From assembly GCA_019636345.1 (NCBI GenBank), contig JAHBXQ010000005.1, forward strand, positions 248,001 through 312,000: a DNA stretch of 64,000 nucleotides, written 5' to 3'. Made by a program: the position numbers and the translations under genes. The DNA comes from Pirellulales bacterium. GTDB lineage: Bacteria > Planctomycetota > Planctomycetia > Pirellulales > Lacipirellulaceae. Positions 7,630-16,223 of the stretch are shown here, in pieces. Below the pieces are notes generated by a model. It had not been told where the DNA came from, did not search any database, and worked only from the letters and a program-made list of their open reading frames with translations. Each line of letters begins with the position of its first letter. The stretch's first letter is position 1.

Positions 7630-8724
7630 ATGGCCCGTCGTTCGATCACCGCGCCTGATTCGCCGCTGTTGGCCGAGTTGTGCGCCCGGTTGGCCGCGGC
7701 GGCGGGGGACGTCGATGCCCGCTCGGCGTGGCCCGGCGAGCAGTTGCGGCTGTGCGGCGAGTACGGCGTATTCGAGTGGTTCGTCGATCCCGCGTACGGC
7801 GGCCAGGGCTGGTCCCAGTCGGCGATCGCCCGCGGGTATCTCGCCCTCAGCGGGGCCTGCCTGACGACCACGTTCGTCATCACGCAGCGGACCGGGGCGA
7901 GCCGGCGAATCGAGACCTCGCCGAACGAACCGCTCAAACGCAAGCTCCTCCCCGGGCTGGTCAGCGGCGAGTCGTTCGCCACGGTCGGCATCTCGCACCT
8001 GACGACCAGCCGCCGACACTTGGCCAAGCCGGTGCTGCGGGCCCGACGGGTCGACGGCGGATACCTGCTCGACGGGTTCAGCCCATGGGTCACCGGCGCC
8101 GACCGGGCCGAGCATGTCGTCGTCGGGGCGACCTTGCTGGACGGCGACCAGCCGACCGCCGAGCAACTCCTGCTGTGCGTCCCGACCACCTTGCACGGCG
8201 CAAGCGCTCCGCCCCCCTTGGAACTGGTGGCCCTCACCGCCAGTCGCACGGGTCGGCTGGAACTCGACAACGTCTTCCTCGCCGACGAATGGGTCCTGCT
8301 CGGCCCCCTGGAAAACGTGATGAACCTTGGCAGCGGGGGAAACACCGGCGGTTACCAGACGTCGACGCTCGCCGTGGGACTCGCCAAGGCGGCGATCGCG
8401 TACATCGCCCAGGAGGCGGAGAAGCGCCCCGAACTGAAACCGGCCCAGGTCGCGCTGGCCGACGCCTATGAGCCGCTGGAGCAGGACCTGTTCGCGGCGG
8501 TCGACGGCGCCAGCGGCTGCAGCACCGAAGAACTCCGCACCCGGGCGAACAGCCTAGTGCTGCGGGCCGCCCAGGCTGCGCTCGTGGCGGCGAAGGGCGC
8601 CGGATACGTCGCCGGCCATCCCGCGGGCCGCTGGTGCCGCGAGGCGCTGTTTTTTCTGGTCTGGAGCTGCCCGCAACCGGTGCTCGAGGCGAACCTATGC
8701 GAACTGGCGGGGATTCTTGACTAG
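7630..8724 (+). CDS. Acyl-CoA dehydrogenase family protein
   Basis: The 364-residue protein has the order of the acyl-CoA dehydrogenase fold. An alpha N-terminal domain contains YGGQGWSQSAIARGYLALS, the FAD-binding beta domain contains FATVGISHLTTS and GYLLDGFSPWVTGA, and a helical C-terminal domain follows. It would be a flavoprotein oxidising an acyl-CoA or related thioester, or a flavin-dependent monooxygenase of the same fold. The C-terminal domain is short and I cannot place the catalytic Glu, so the substrate is open. It lies about 100 bases upstream of cysC with no obvious functional link. Confidence 0.75.
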   Translation: MARRSITAPDSPLLAELCARLAAAAGDVDARSAWPGEQLRLCGEYGVFEWFVDPAYGGQGWSQSAIARGYLALSGACLTTTFVITQRTGASRRIETSPNEPLKRKLLPGLVSGESFATVGISHLTTSRRHLAKPVLRARRVDGGYLLDGFSPWVTGADRAEHVVVGATLLDGDQPTAEQLLLCVPTTLHGASAPPPLELVALTASRTGRLELDNVFLADEWVLLGPLENVMNLGSGGNTGGYQTSTLAVGLAKAAIAYIAQEAEKRPELKPAQVALADAYEPLEQDLFAAVDGASGCSTEELRTRANSLVLRAAQAALVAAKGAGYVAGHPAGRWCREALFFLVWSCPQPVLEANLCELAGILD

Positions 8725-8826
8725 CGCTCAACGATGAACGCTGAGCGACGATTCCTACGCAGCTCGCCATTTCCAAATCAGCGCTTGTCGTTCATCGTTT
8801 CTCGCTCCCTCTTGCACCCCATTTCC

Positions 8827-9495
8827 ATGCCAGACAACTCTCCAAACTCCGACCCAATCGTCGTCTGGCACGAGCACGCCGTTGCGCGAGGCGATCGGGA
8901 GCGCGCGGCCGGGCATCGCGGGTGCGTCGTCTGGTTCACGGGGCTCTCGGGGAGCGGCAAAAGCACCGTCGCCAACGCGGTCGATCGCTTGCTCTACGAA
9001 CGCGGCGTGCGAACCTATCTCTTGGACGGCGACAACGTCCGACACGGGCTGAACGCCACGCCGCAGATGCTCGCCGAGCGCTACGGCGATGCGTTCGGCC
9101 GGCGGTTCGGGCTGGGATTCGGCCAGGAGGACCGACAGGAGAACATCCGTCGGGTCGGGGCGGTCGCGGGGCTCATGTGCGACGCAGGGCTAGTGACTCT
9201 CACCGCGTTCGTGAGCCCCTATCGCAGCGATCGCGACGCGGTGCGGGCGACCCTCGCCGCAGGGGACTTCATCGAGGTGTTCGTCGACGCCCCGCTTGAG
9301 GTCTGCGAATCGCGCGATCCCAAGGGGCTCTACAAGAAGGCCCGCGCCGGGGAGATCAAAGACTTCACGGGGATTAGCGCCCCGTACGAGCCGCCGATCC
9401 ATCCCGACCTCCGCCTCCAGGCCGGTACGGCCACCCCCGACGAATTGGCGCGGCAAGTGATCGAGCACCTCCGGCGCTCCGGCGTCCTCCGCTGA
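8827..9495 (+). CDS. cysC: Adenylylsulfate (APS) kinase
   Basis: The 222-residue cytosolic enzyme phosphorylates APS to PAPS, for sulfate assimilation or for sulfated products. The P-loop is GLSGSGKS at 39-46, [12 protein letters not shown] at about 66-77 binds substrate, and FVSPYR and [19 protein letters not shown] are family signatures. Between RHGLN and LGF...EDRQENIRR there are about 20 extra residues ([19 protein letters not shown]) where most CysC proteins have a short GDLGFS-type link. The ATG at 8827 was chosen because the upstream frame to 8734 is not CysC-like. No ATP sulfurylase gene is beside it. Confidence 0.93.
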   Translation: MPDNSPNSDPIVVWHEHAVARGDRERAAGHRGCVVWFTGLSGSGKSTVANAVDRLLYERGVRTYLLDGDNVRHGLNATPQMLAERYGDAFGRRFGLGFGQEDRQENIRRVGAVAGLMCDAGLVTLTAFVSPYRSDRDAVRATLAAGDFIEVFVDAPLEVCESRDPKGLYKKARAGEIKDFTGISAPYEPPIHPDLRLQAGTATPDELARQVIEHLRRSGVLR

Positions 9496-9950
9496 AGCGC
9501 GCCGCCAATTGGCGCACTGAGCGATCGGGCACACACGACGCGACGAACGAACTGTCCTCCTCGCGAGAAAACCCGCAGGACAATTCGATCGCAAGCGGAA
9601 TCTGCCGAACGTGTTGCGAACGGCTTTGCGCCGACTCGTTCTTGCGCGAGCTCTCTCGCCAGGATCTGGGAGCGGACGGGGAGCAGCCCCCCAGGGGCTG
9701 CGGATTCTACGTGCTAGCAGGCCCGAAGTTTGCGATCTTTTGTTGACTCGCGCGAGCGGTTCGACATACATTCACACGTGCGGCGCGAGACTTGTCTGTG
9801 CGCTGGTCTTCTCTCTTGCGTCGCACGGAACGAGCTTCGCGACCAACGGCAGGCCCCGACTGCGGGCGAGCCGCGCGTCGCCGAAAGCTTGCGGAACAGG
9901 CATCAAGATCGCCCACGGGGCGGCTGGCGCACGATCACGGAGGGTTTGTG
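9496..9950. other. Intergenic region after cysC
   Basis: No supported gene. A perfect 8-bp hairpin with arms GCAGCCCC/GGGGCTGC and loop CCA lies at 9683-9701, with no T tract after it. A sigma70-like promoter candidate is at 9743-9772. Overlapping open frames here lack start sites and protein-like composition. Confidence 0.5.
9743..9772 (+). promoter_or_regulatory. Candidate sigma70-type promoter for the BON-like gene
   Basis: TTGACT (9743-9748), an 18-base spacer and TACATT (9767-9772) lie about 180 bases upstream of the next gene start, just after the hairpin at 9683-9701. Confidence 0.35.
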
Positions 9951-10376
9951 ATGATCGAAACGGCCTCGCGCAGCGGGCGTCGGCGAGAATGGTTCTCCCC
10001 AGGACGAGGCGAACGGTCGAGCCTGCTCCACAGTACGGACTCGCGATTCGATCGCGAGACCGAGGCCTCGGTCAATCTCGCCGCGACCCTGCCGCCAGCC
10101 CTGTGCGATCACGACGGGGCGACCACCTCGGCGGCCCCGGCCGCGCAGATTCGCACTGACGCCGAAACGGTGGTCCACGACATCTACTGCCGGCTCGCCG
10201 AGCGACTGCCGGGACGGATCCGCGACCTGCGGGTCGAACGGGCGCTCGGATCGGTGCTCGAAATCTCCGGCGTAGCGACCTCGTACTACGTCAAGCAGGT
10301 GGCCCAGCACATTGCCATGGACGTCGCGCGGTTGCAGCGGGTGATCAATCGGATCGAAGTGCGGGTGCCGCGTTAG
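9951..10376 (+). CDS. Small BON-domain-like protein
   Basis: The 141-residue protein has no signal peptide or membrane helix. Its last 65 residues (from about 75) read like a BON domain: LPGRIRDLRVERALGSVLE, then ISGVATSYYVKQVAQHIA, then VINRIEV, matching the usual beta-alpha-beta pattern in which a 'v.l.G.V.s...k' strand precedes a helix. BON domains bind membranes or lipids, but this copy appears cytosolic. The ATG at 9951 has GGAGGG about 7 bases upstream, so the longer frame from 9792 is rejected. The first 70 residues are charged and unstructured-looking. Confidence 0.6.
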   Translation: MIETASRSGRRREWFSPGRGERSSLLHSTDSRFDRETEASVNLAATLPPALCDHDGATTSAAPAAQIRTDAETVVHDIYCRLAERLPGRIRDLRVERALGSVLEISGVATSYYVKQVAQHIAMDVARLQRVINRIEVRVPR

Positions 10377-10445
10377 GCGAAGGTCGAAGGCGATTGGAGT
10401 TTTGACTTCACCCCCTTCCGCCTTCCTTTCCCATCCTTCTCCTTT

Positions 10446-11528
10446 CTATTCTTCCAACCAGTCCTTCTCCTGCGCCACGCCGGCCAGTCGCTCGAGCGCG
10501 GCTTTCATTTCCGCTTTCCCGGCGAGCCAATCGATCTCGATCTCCAGGGCTCGCAGCGGGACGCCGCCGAGTTGCGGCGTGCGGAGTTTCACAAGGTCTT
10601 TGCGGGTGCAGAGCACCGTCGTCGCGCTGGATGTTTGCGCCCACGCGGCGAGCGACTCGACGTCGGCACGGGTGAATTCGTGGTGATCGGGAAACTCGCG
10701 CAGCTCGGCCAGTTCGCCCCCCAACGTCTGGAGCGTATGGCGAAAGCCCGCCGGGTTGCCGATGCCGCAGAAGGCGACGAACCGCTGTCGCTCGAGCTTG
10801 GCCAGCGGATCGCGCTCGCCCAGTGAATCGACGAGGGCCGCCGGTCGATGCCGGACCTCGCCCCACAACGCGTCGGGGGCGAGCGCCGCGACCCGTCGTC
10901 GGACCGCGGCTCGAGCCGGTTCGTCGAGCATGTCGGCCCGACTCAGGATCACGGCGTCGGCGCGGCGCAAGCCCTCGATCGGCTCGCGCAGCGTCCCGGC
11001 CGGCAACAGCCGGTCGAATCCGAACGGTTCGCTGGCGTCCAAAAGCACGACGTCCAGATCGCGCGCCAAGCGGCGATGCTGAAACCCGTCGTCGAGCACC
11101 AACAACTGCGCGGCCAGTTCTTCGACCGCCACGGCGGCCGAGGCGGCGCGATCGGCGTTCTGCAGGTGGGGGACGTCGGGAAGGGCGAGTTCCAGCTCGA
11201 GCGCCTCGTCGTTTCGCCCGTCGGCGCCGGCGCGATATCCGCGGCTGAGGATCGTGACCCGCACCCCTCGGCTTCGCAGTTGCCTCGCGACCCACTCGAC
11301 CAACGGCGTCTTGCCGGTCCCGCCGACGGTCAGGTTGCCGATGCTCGCCACCGGCACGGGGGGACGAATGATCTCAACCGCAGCCGCGTCGAACCGCCGA
11401 TTCCGCCTCCGCACAACCCACCCGTAGGGCCAACTGGCGATCCGCAGCCCCGCGCGGAGCAAACTCGCGCCGACTCCGCGCCGGCGACCGCTGACAAGCT
11501 CGCGAAACTGGGCAGGGTTGATCGGCAC
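10446..11528 (-). CDS. lpxK: Tetraacyldisaccharide 4'-kinase
   Basis: The roughly 360-residue enzyme adds the 4'-phosphate to the lipid A disaccharide at the inner face of the inner membrane. The Walker A motif is in SIGNLTVGGTGKTPLVEW at about 63-79, and LLVLDDGFQHRRL is the family's DDGFQH signature. The N-terminal hydrophobic helix that docks LpxK to the membrane fits LLRAGLRIASWPYGWVV. No ATG lies near the expected start, and the GTG at 11528 gives a normal family length. The frame remains open to 11927 but runs into the next gene on the other strand. Its presence means the organism makes lipid A. Confidence 0.9.
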   Translation of the reverse strand: MPINPAQFRELVSGRRRGVGASLLRAGLRIASWPYGWVVRRRNRRFDAAAVEIIRPPVPVASIGNLTVGGTGKTPLVEWVARQLRSRGVRVTILSRGYRAGADGRNDEALELELALPDVPHLQNADRAASAAVAVEELAAQLLVLDDGFQHRRLARDLDVVLLDASEPFGFDRLLPAGTLREPIEGLRRADAVILSRADMLDEPARAAVRRRVAALAPDALWGEVRHRPAALVDSLGERDPLAKLERQRFVAFCGIGNPAGFRHTLQTLGGELAELREFPDHHEFTRADVESLAAWAQTSSATTVLCTRKDLVKLRTPQLGGVPLRALEIEIDWLAGKAEMKAALERLAGVAQEKDWLEE

Positions 11529-11656
11529 GAGGCAAATCCGGGGGCTTGGCAGGCGGGGGCGGTGCGACCCGCAATTCTGGGCGGAAACCGTCGCCTGCTC
11601 CAGGGCCGGGAACCAAAACTCCGCGCCGGACGTCACAATCCTCGGACGGAGAGCCG

Positions 11657-11662
11657 TATAAT
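11657..11662 (+). promoter_or_regulatory. Candidate -10 box upstream of the large membrane protein
   Basis: An exact TATAAT lies 74 bases before the ATG at 11736, in the divergent space between lpxK and this gene. A poor -35-like GTCACA lies 19 bases upstream. Confidence 0.35.
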
Positions 11663-11735
11663 AGAGGGCACGCTGCGATCTTCGCGGTCTTGGAATCTTC
11701 GTGGTTCGCTTGCTAAGAGAGCCTCTCGCCGCCGT

Positions 11736-14700
11736 ATGTCGACCGTCGCCCCGCATCCGCCCGCCCCCCCTGCTCCGTCGCGACAGACGCCCGAGCATCG
11801 TCAGTTCATCGACGAGCAGATCGAGCGCACGCGGCGCTCGCTGCAATGGACCGACGTCGCCGTGGGGGCGATCGGTTGGGCCTCGACGCTGCTGGCGTTC
11901 CTGCTCGCCGCGGCGGTGCTCGATCACTGGGTCTTCCGCGGCGGGCTGAGCGGCCCGTTGCGGTTCGGATTATTCGCGACGCTTGTCGGGGGCTTTCTCT
12001 GGTACGGCTGGCGCACTCTCGCTCCCCTCGTCCGCCCGATCAACCCGGCTTACGCCGCCCAGGCGATCGAACGCCACAGCCCGTCGCTGAAGAACAGCCT
12101 CTTGAACCTGCTGCTCTTTCGCAACGGGCGGCAGCGTCTGTCGGCGAAGGTCTACGACGCGATCGAGCAACAGACCGCCGAGCGACTCGCGCTGTCCGAC
12201 GTCGACGACGCGGTCGACAAGTCGGCGGCGCTCCGCAAGGGGTACGTGCTGGTGGGGATCGCCGCGATCTGCGCCCTGTACGCGGTCCTCTCGCCCAAGA
12301 ACATGGCGACCTCGGCCTCGCGCGTGCTCTTGCCCTGGGCCAATATCGCGGCGCCCAGCCGCGTGCAGATCACCGACGTGGCTCCCGGCGACGGCGAATC
12401 GGCCCTCGGCACGACCGCCGTGATCGCCGCGACCATCGTCGGCGCCAAGCCCGACGAATCGGCCGTGCTGTACTATCGCCCCCTCGGGGACGACGGGGCG
12501 ACCGGCACGCCCCAGTCGCTCCCCCTGCGCGCCGTCGGCGCCGCGGCGGCCGACGGAGGCCAGCGCGTCGAATGCCAGGTCCCCGCTCCCGGCGGACGCG
12601 GCTCGACCCTCGGTTTGCAGGAACCAATCGAATACTGGATCGAAGCCGGCGACGCCCGCAGCCGCCGTTACCGACTCGACCTATTTCTGCGCCCGACGAT
12701 CGTCGTGCAGCACGTGCGGTACGAGCCCCCGAGTTACACGGGGCTCCCCACCAGCGAGACGCAAAGCACAGGGGACGTCGAGGGGCTCGAGGGCACCCGG
12801 GTCACGATCTCCGCTCAGGCGAATCGGCCGATCAAAGCGGCCCACATCGACTTTGGCGCCGACGGCACGCGCGACTTGGCGATGCAGCTCGACGGCGATC
12901 GGGCCGTGGGAACGTTCACCCTCGCCCTGGGGGACGACCGCCGCACGGCGCGGCACGAGAGCTACGTCCTGCGATTCGCCGACAACCAGGGTCGCACGAA
13001 CGAAGACCCGGCCAAGTACCGCATCGCCGCGACGGCCGACTACCCGCCGGAAGTCCGGCTCACGGCGCCGGCTGAACCGGAGGTCGCCGTCGGCGTCGAC
13101 CAGCGGGTCGCGATCGGCGTCGACGCCCGCGATCCCGACTTCGCCCTGGCGGCGGTGCGGGTGGCAGGCGAGGTCGACGGTCGGCGGATCGATCTGGGGA
13201 CTTTACTGGAAGGGAGTCGCGAGGGACGGTTCCAGGGAACGCTCCCGTTCGTCCCCTCGTCGGCGCGACTGCAGCCGGGGCAAGTGCTCGAGTACTGGGC
13301 CGTGGCCGAGGACAATCGCCGCCCGCAGGCCAATGTCGCAACCAGCGAGCGGCAACGCCTGCGGATCGTCGCTCCTGATCAGCCGGGCGGCCAGGGACAG
13401 AACCAGCAGCAAGACGGCGGCGAGAACGCGGGCGGCGAGAACCGCGGCGGCGCCCCCGGCGATGAAGAGGGCGAGGGCTCGGCCGAAGGGGGCCCCGGCG
13501 GACAAGGCGACAAGCAAGGAACAAGCCCCGAGGGCGGCGCCGGCCAAAGCTCCCCGCAGCAACCGGGCGAGAACCAGTCCTCAGAATCAGGCGAAGGGGA
13601 CAACGGCGAGGACCAAAGCGGCGCCCCCCAAGCCGGCGCCGGAGACGACCAATCGCAACAGCAAGAGGGCGAGTCGGGTGAAGGGGAATCGGGCGCCGGC
13701 ATGCCCGGCGGCACCGGCGAAGGCCAGGAGTCGAGCGACCAATCCGACGCCGGCGCTGCGGGCGGGCAATCGCAAGAACCAAGCGGCGACCAGCCCTCGG
13801 CCGACGGCTCCGCCGGCGGCAATCAACCTGGCCAAGACGGCCGGCAGGGCGATAACGCCCCCGGCGCCGGCCAGTCGACCGGTGAACGGCAAGACGGCAG
13901 CCATGGCGACGCCCCGCGCCAACCGGGCGACGCCCGCTCTCAGCCCGGCGAAGGCGAATCCTCGGCCGAACCGGTCTCGCCCACCGGTGACGACGACGGC
14001 TCGGCGTTCGACCGTCTGGCCGAGCACTTCGGCACAAAGAACGAGCAACACCAGGACCAGCCCGGCGGCTCCGGCTCGCAACAGTCCGGCGCGAACGATC
14101 AAAGCCAGCCGAGCGATCAAAATCGAAACGGCGAGCAAGGCGACGCGGACGAACGCTCGGCCGCCGGCTCCCCCTCCGACCGCGAGGAAGGGCAAGCGGC
14201 GCCCGACGAACGTCCCGATGGCGCCCAAGGTCAGCAGGATCACTCCCCGCGTGGCGGAAACCAGGGCGAGCAGTTCGCCGAGGAGAACGCCGGCGCCCCT
14301 GAAGGACAGGAAGGCGACACGCCCTCTGAACAAGGCGAGCAAGGCGAAGATCCCAATGGCGTGAACAACCCCAATCAAGGCCCCGGCGGCGGCGGCTCCA
14401 AGTCCGACGGCCAGCAGGCTCCCCCCGACGCGGGCCAGCAGCCGCAAGAACGTGACAAGACCGACCGCGACCCAGCGGGCGCCGAGGCCCAATCCGACGA
14501 GGCCCCCAGCGGCGGACAGAGCAAGAAGGAGTCCGACTCGACCGGCGGCCAATCGGGCGACCAGTCGGGGGGAGGGTCCGAGGGCGCCGGCCAACGGGCC
14601 GACAGCGATGGCCAAGGCGCCCCCGGCGAAAACATGGCCGCGGACGAAGGCGCCGGCGCCGCCGAAGAGGGCGGCCCCGGCGAGACGGGAGCGGACGCCG

Positions 14701-15413
14701 GCGACCAGCAACCAGCCGCCGGCAAGACAGGCAATTCCAGCGACGACCAGCCCGGTCCGGGCAGCAAGGCGGGTCAGACCGATCAGCCGGGCGAATCGAC
14801 GCCCGCAGCGGACGATCCCTCGGCCGAGTCTGGCGAAGCCCCGCCGCAGGGCGCCCAGCCGGGCGGTTCACAGCCGAGCGCCGGCAAGCCCTCCGACCCG
14901 TCCGCGGGCCGGCAACCTCCCCCCGGCGAGGCCCCGAAGGCCCCCGGCGGCGCACCCCCTCGCGGCGGCACGGGGAGCGGCGGCGACATGGCGCCCCCGG
15001 AGTCCGAGGAAACGGTTCCCGACGAGGCGAACCTCGACTATGCCCGCCAGCAGACCGAACTCATCCTCAACCGGCTTGAAGACCAACTCGCCAAGCAGCA
15101 GGTCGATCAGGAACTGCTCAAGAAGCTTGGCTGGTCGCAGGCCGACCTGCGGCGGTTCGTCGATCGGTGGAAGTCGCTCAGGGATCGCGCCGCCGGCGCC
15201 GGCCCCAACGGCCAAGCGGCCCAGGCCGAACTCGACGAAGCGCTCCGCTCGCTCGGCCTCCGCCGCACCGGCCCGCAACGGTTCGACGCCGCGGCCGCTG
15301 AGGACGAGCGCCGCGCCGACGACGCCTACCGCGCCCGCGCCCCGCGGGAATACCAAGACCGCGTCCGAGCGTACATCCGCGGCGCGGCGGCCGGCGGGGA
15401 CGGCGAGAAGTAG
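11736..15413 (+). CDS. Large membrane-anchored protein with giant low-complexity region (DUF4175-like)
   Basis: The 1225-residue protein starts with membrane helices at about 41-63, 73-93 and 169-187. A beta-rich extracytoplasmic part of about 350 residues follows, with repeated EYWIEAGDA/EYWAVAEDN-type segments suggesting immunoglobulin-like repeats. Residues about 547-1088 are almost entirely Gly, Gln, Ser, Asp, Glu, Pro and Ala with no hydrophobic core. A compact charged helical C terminus (about 1090-1225, LILNRLEDQLAKQQVDQELLKKLGW) closes it. The membrane plus low-complexity layout is like DUF4175/'circumsporozoite-like' planctomycete proteins, but I cannot assign a function. The start at 11736 directly precedes the helices, and the open frame upstream is antisense to lpxK. 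Confidence 0.82.
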   Translation: MSTVAPHPPAPPAPSRQTPEHRQFIDEQIERTRRSLQWTDVAVGAIGWASTLLAFLLAAAVLDHWVFRGGLSGPLRFGLFATLVGGFLWYGWRTLAPLVRPINPAYAAQAIERHSPSLKNSLLNLLLFRNGRQRLSAKVYDAIEQQTAERLALSDVDDAVDKSAALRKGYVLVGIAAICALYAVLSPKNMATSASRVLLPWANIAAPSRVQITDVAPGDGESALGTTAVIAATIVGAKPDESAVLYYRPLGDDGATGTPQSLPLRAVGAAAADGGQRVECQVPAPGGRGSTLGLQEPIEYWIEAGDARSRRYRLDLFLRPTIVVQHVRYEPPSYTGLPTSETQSTGDVEGLEGTRVTISAQANRPIKAAHIDFGADGTRDLAMQLDGDRAVGTFTLALGDDRRTARHESYVLRFADNQGRTNEDPAKYRIAATADYPPEVRLTAPAEPEVAVGVDQRVAIGVDARDPDFALAAVRVAGEVDGRRIDLGTLLEGSREGRFQGTLPFVPSSARLQPGQVLEYWAVAEDNRRPQANVATSERQRLRIVAPDQPGGQGQNQQQDGGENAGGENRGGAPGDEEGEGSAEGGPGGQGDKQGTSPEGGAGQSSPQQPGENQSSESGEGDNGEDQSGAPQAGAGDDQSQQQEGESGEGESGAGMPGGTGEGQESSDQSDAGAAGGQSQEPSGDQPSADGSAGGNQPGQDGRQGDNAPGAGQSTGERQDGSHGDAPRQPGDARSQPGEGESSAEPVSPTGDDDGSAFDRLAEHFGTKNEQHQDQPGGSGSQQSGANDQSQPSDQNRNGEQGDADERSAAGSPSDREEGQAAPDERPDGAQGQQDHSPRGGNQGEQFAEENAGAPEGQEGDTPSEQGEQGEDPNGVNNPNQGPGGGGSKSDGQQAPPDAGQQPQERDKTDRDPAGAEAQSDEAPSGGQSKKESDSTGGQSGDQSGGGSEGAGQRADSDGQGAPGENMAADEGAGAAEEGGPGETGADAGDQQPAAGKTGNSSDDQPGPGSKAGQTDQPGESTPAADDPSAESGEAPPQGAQPGGSQPSAGKPSDPSAGRQPPPGEAPKAPGGAPPRGGTGSGGDMAPPESEETVPDEANLDYARQQTELILNRLEDQLAKQQVDQELLKKLGWSQADLRRFVDRWKSLRDRAAGAGPNGQAAQAELDEALRSLGLRRTGPQRFDAAAAEDERRADDAYRARAPREYQDRVRAYIRGAAAGGDGEK

Positions 15414-16223
15414 TGCCGGGAACGCCGGCAGCGAGTCACCGGGGCACGGCTCGGCATCGACCGCGACAAGCATTCTTCTGCAACTCGGCCTGACTCGCGG
15501 TCGCAGTCGCCGGACTTCGACGAGATTGAATCTCAGCCGTGCGAACGAACTCGGCGGAGCGCATCGCGAGTGAAGCCGGGCGGCTTGCTCACCCCGACTC
15601 TCCCTCCAGCTGAAAAGCGGACAGGCACGCTTGCACAGGTTAGCGATTGGGGATTGTATTGGCGTTGGTCCGCGAAGCAGTCCCCGCTTCTCGACAGCCT
15701 GCTAACCCGGAGCGGCAAAGCCGATAGACTCTCGACTTGTCGACGGTTGGAAGAAGCGAAACTTCCGTGCACTACAGTCGATCTGGAGCGCAATGCTCTG
15801 CCGAGCCCAACCGTGTCCTGGCTCGGCGCGTTACTGACTCGGAATAGCTTCGCGCTCCCGCGCCATCTCCGTCTGCTCATTTTTTGGACAGAGCCTTGTT
15901 TAACCATAGCGCGGAGGCGCCAGAGGGCCGTTTATTCGGCAGAATCGGACCCTATTGATGCGGACGGAGGCTCGCCTTCGGTCACTCGACAACAGGGCAT
16001 ACACCCCATCTGTCGACAACTCACAGATTCCCTTGCAGACCTGCCTGACCAAAATCCCAACAGTCGCGATCTCCCCGCTCGTGCAATTCGGTGCAATCTC
16101 ATTTACTCCACAGGAGGAACGATTAGAGTTAAGGAGTTGCCGCCCGTTACGTTTTTCGCCGCTTGTCTCGAACGTAACGACCGCTTGTCAACGAGCAGCG
16201 GACAGTTGATCTCAGGACACTCC
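15414..16223. other. Intergenic region upstream of the sulfatase
   Basis: There are 810 bases without a supported gene. The sulfatase frame stays open back to 15570, but the upstream product is not protein-like and a signal peptide begins at 16224. An imperfect inverted repeat at 15607-15702 is listed separately. The rest is less GC-rich than the coding DNA and may hold a long leader or promoter. Confidence 0.5.
15607..15702. repeat. Imperfect inverted repeat, 'GGGACAGGCACGC' family, copy 1
   Basis: The left arm begins CAGCTGAAAAGCGGACAGGC and the right arm ends with AGTCCCCGCTTCTCGACAGC, which is its partial reverse complement. It resembles the inverted repeat at 24086-24180, which has the same GAAAAAGGGGACAGGCACGC-like core. 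It lies about 520 bases upstream of the sulfatase. Confidence 0.5.

Noticed and set aside
10848-11735. Possible 296-residue N-terminal extension of the large membrane protein
   Set aside because: It lies antisense to lpxK and is Arg/Pro-rich. The membrane helices begin just after the ATG at 11736.
13060-14955. A 631-codon Arg-rich frame antisense to the large membrane protein
   Set aside because: It is the complement of the low-complexity Gly/Gln/Asp region, with no start site and no homology.
15570-16223. Possible long N-terminal extension of the sulfatase
   Set aside because: It precedes a clear signal peptide, is not protein-like and contains an inverted repeat.
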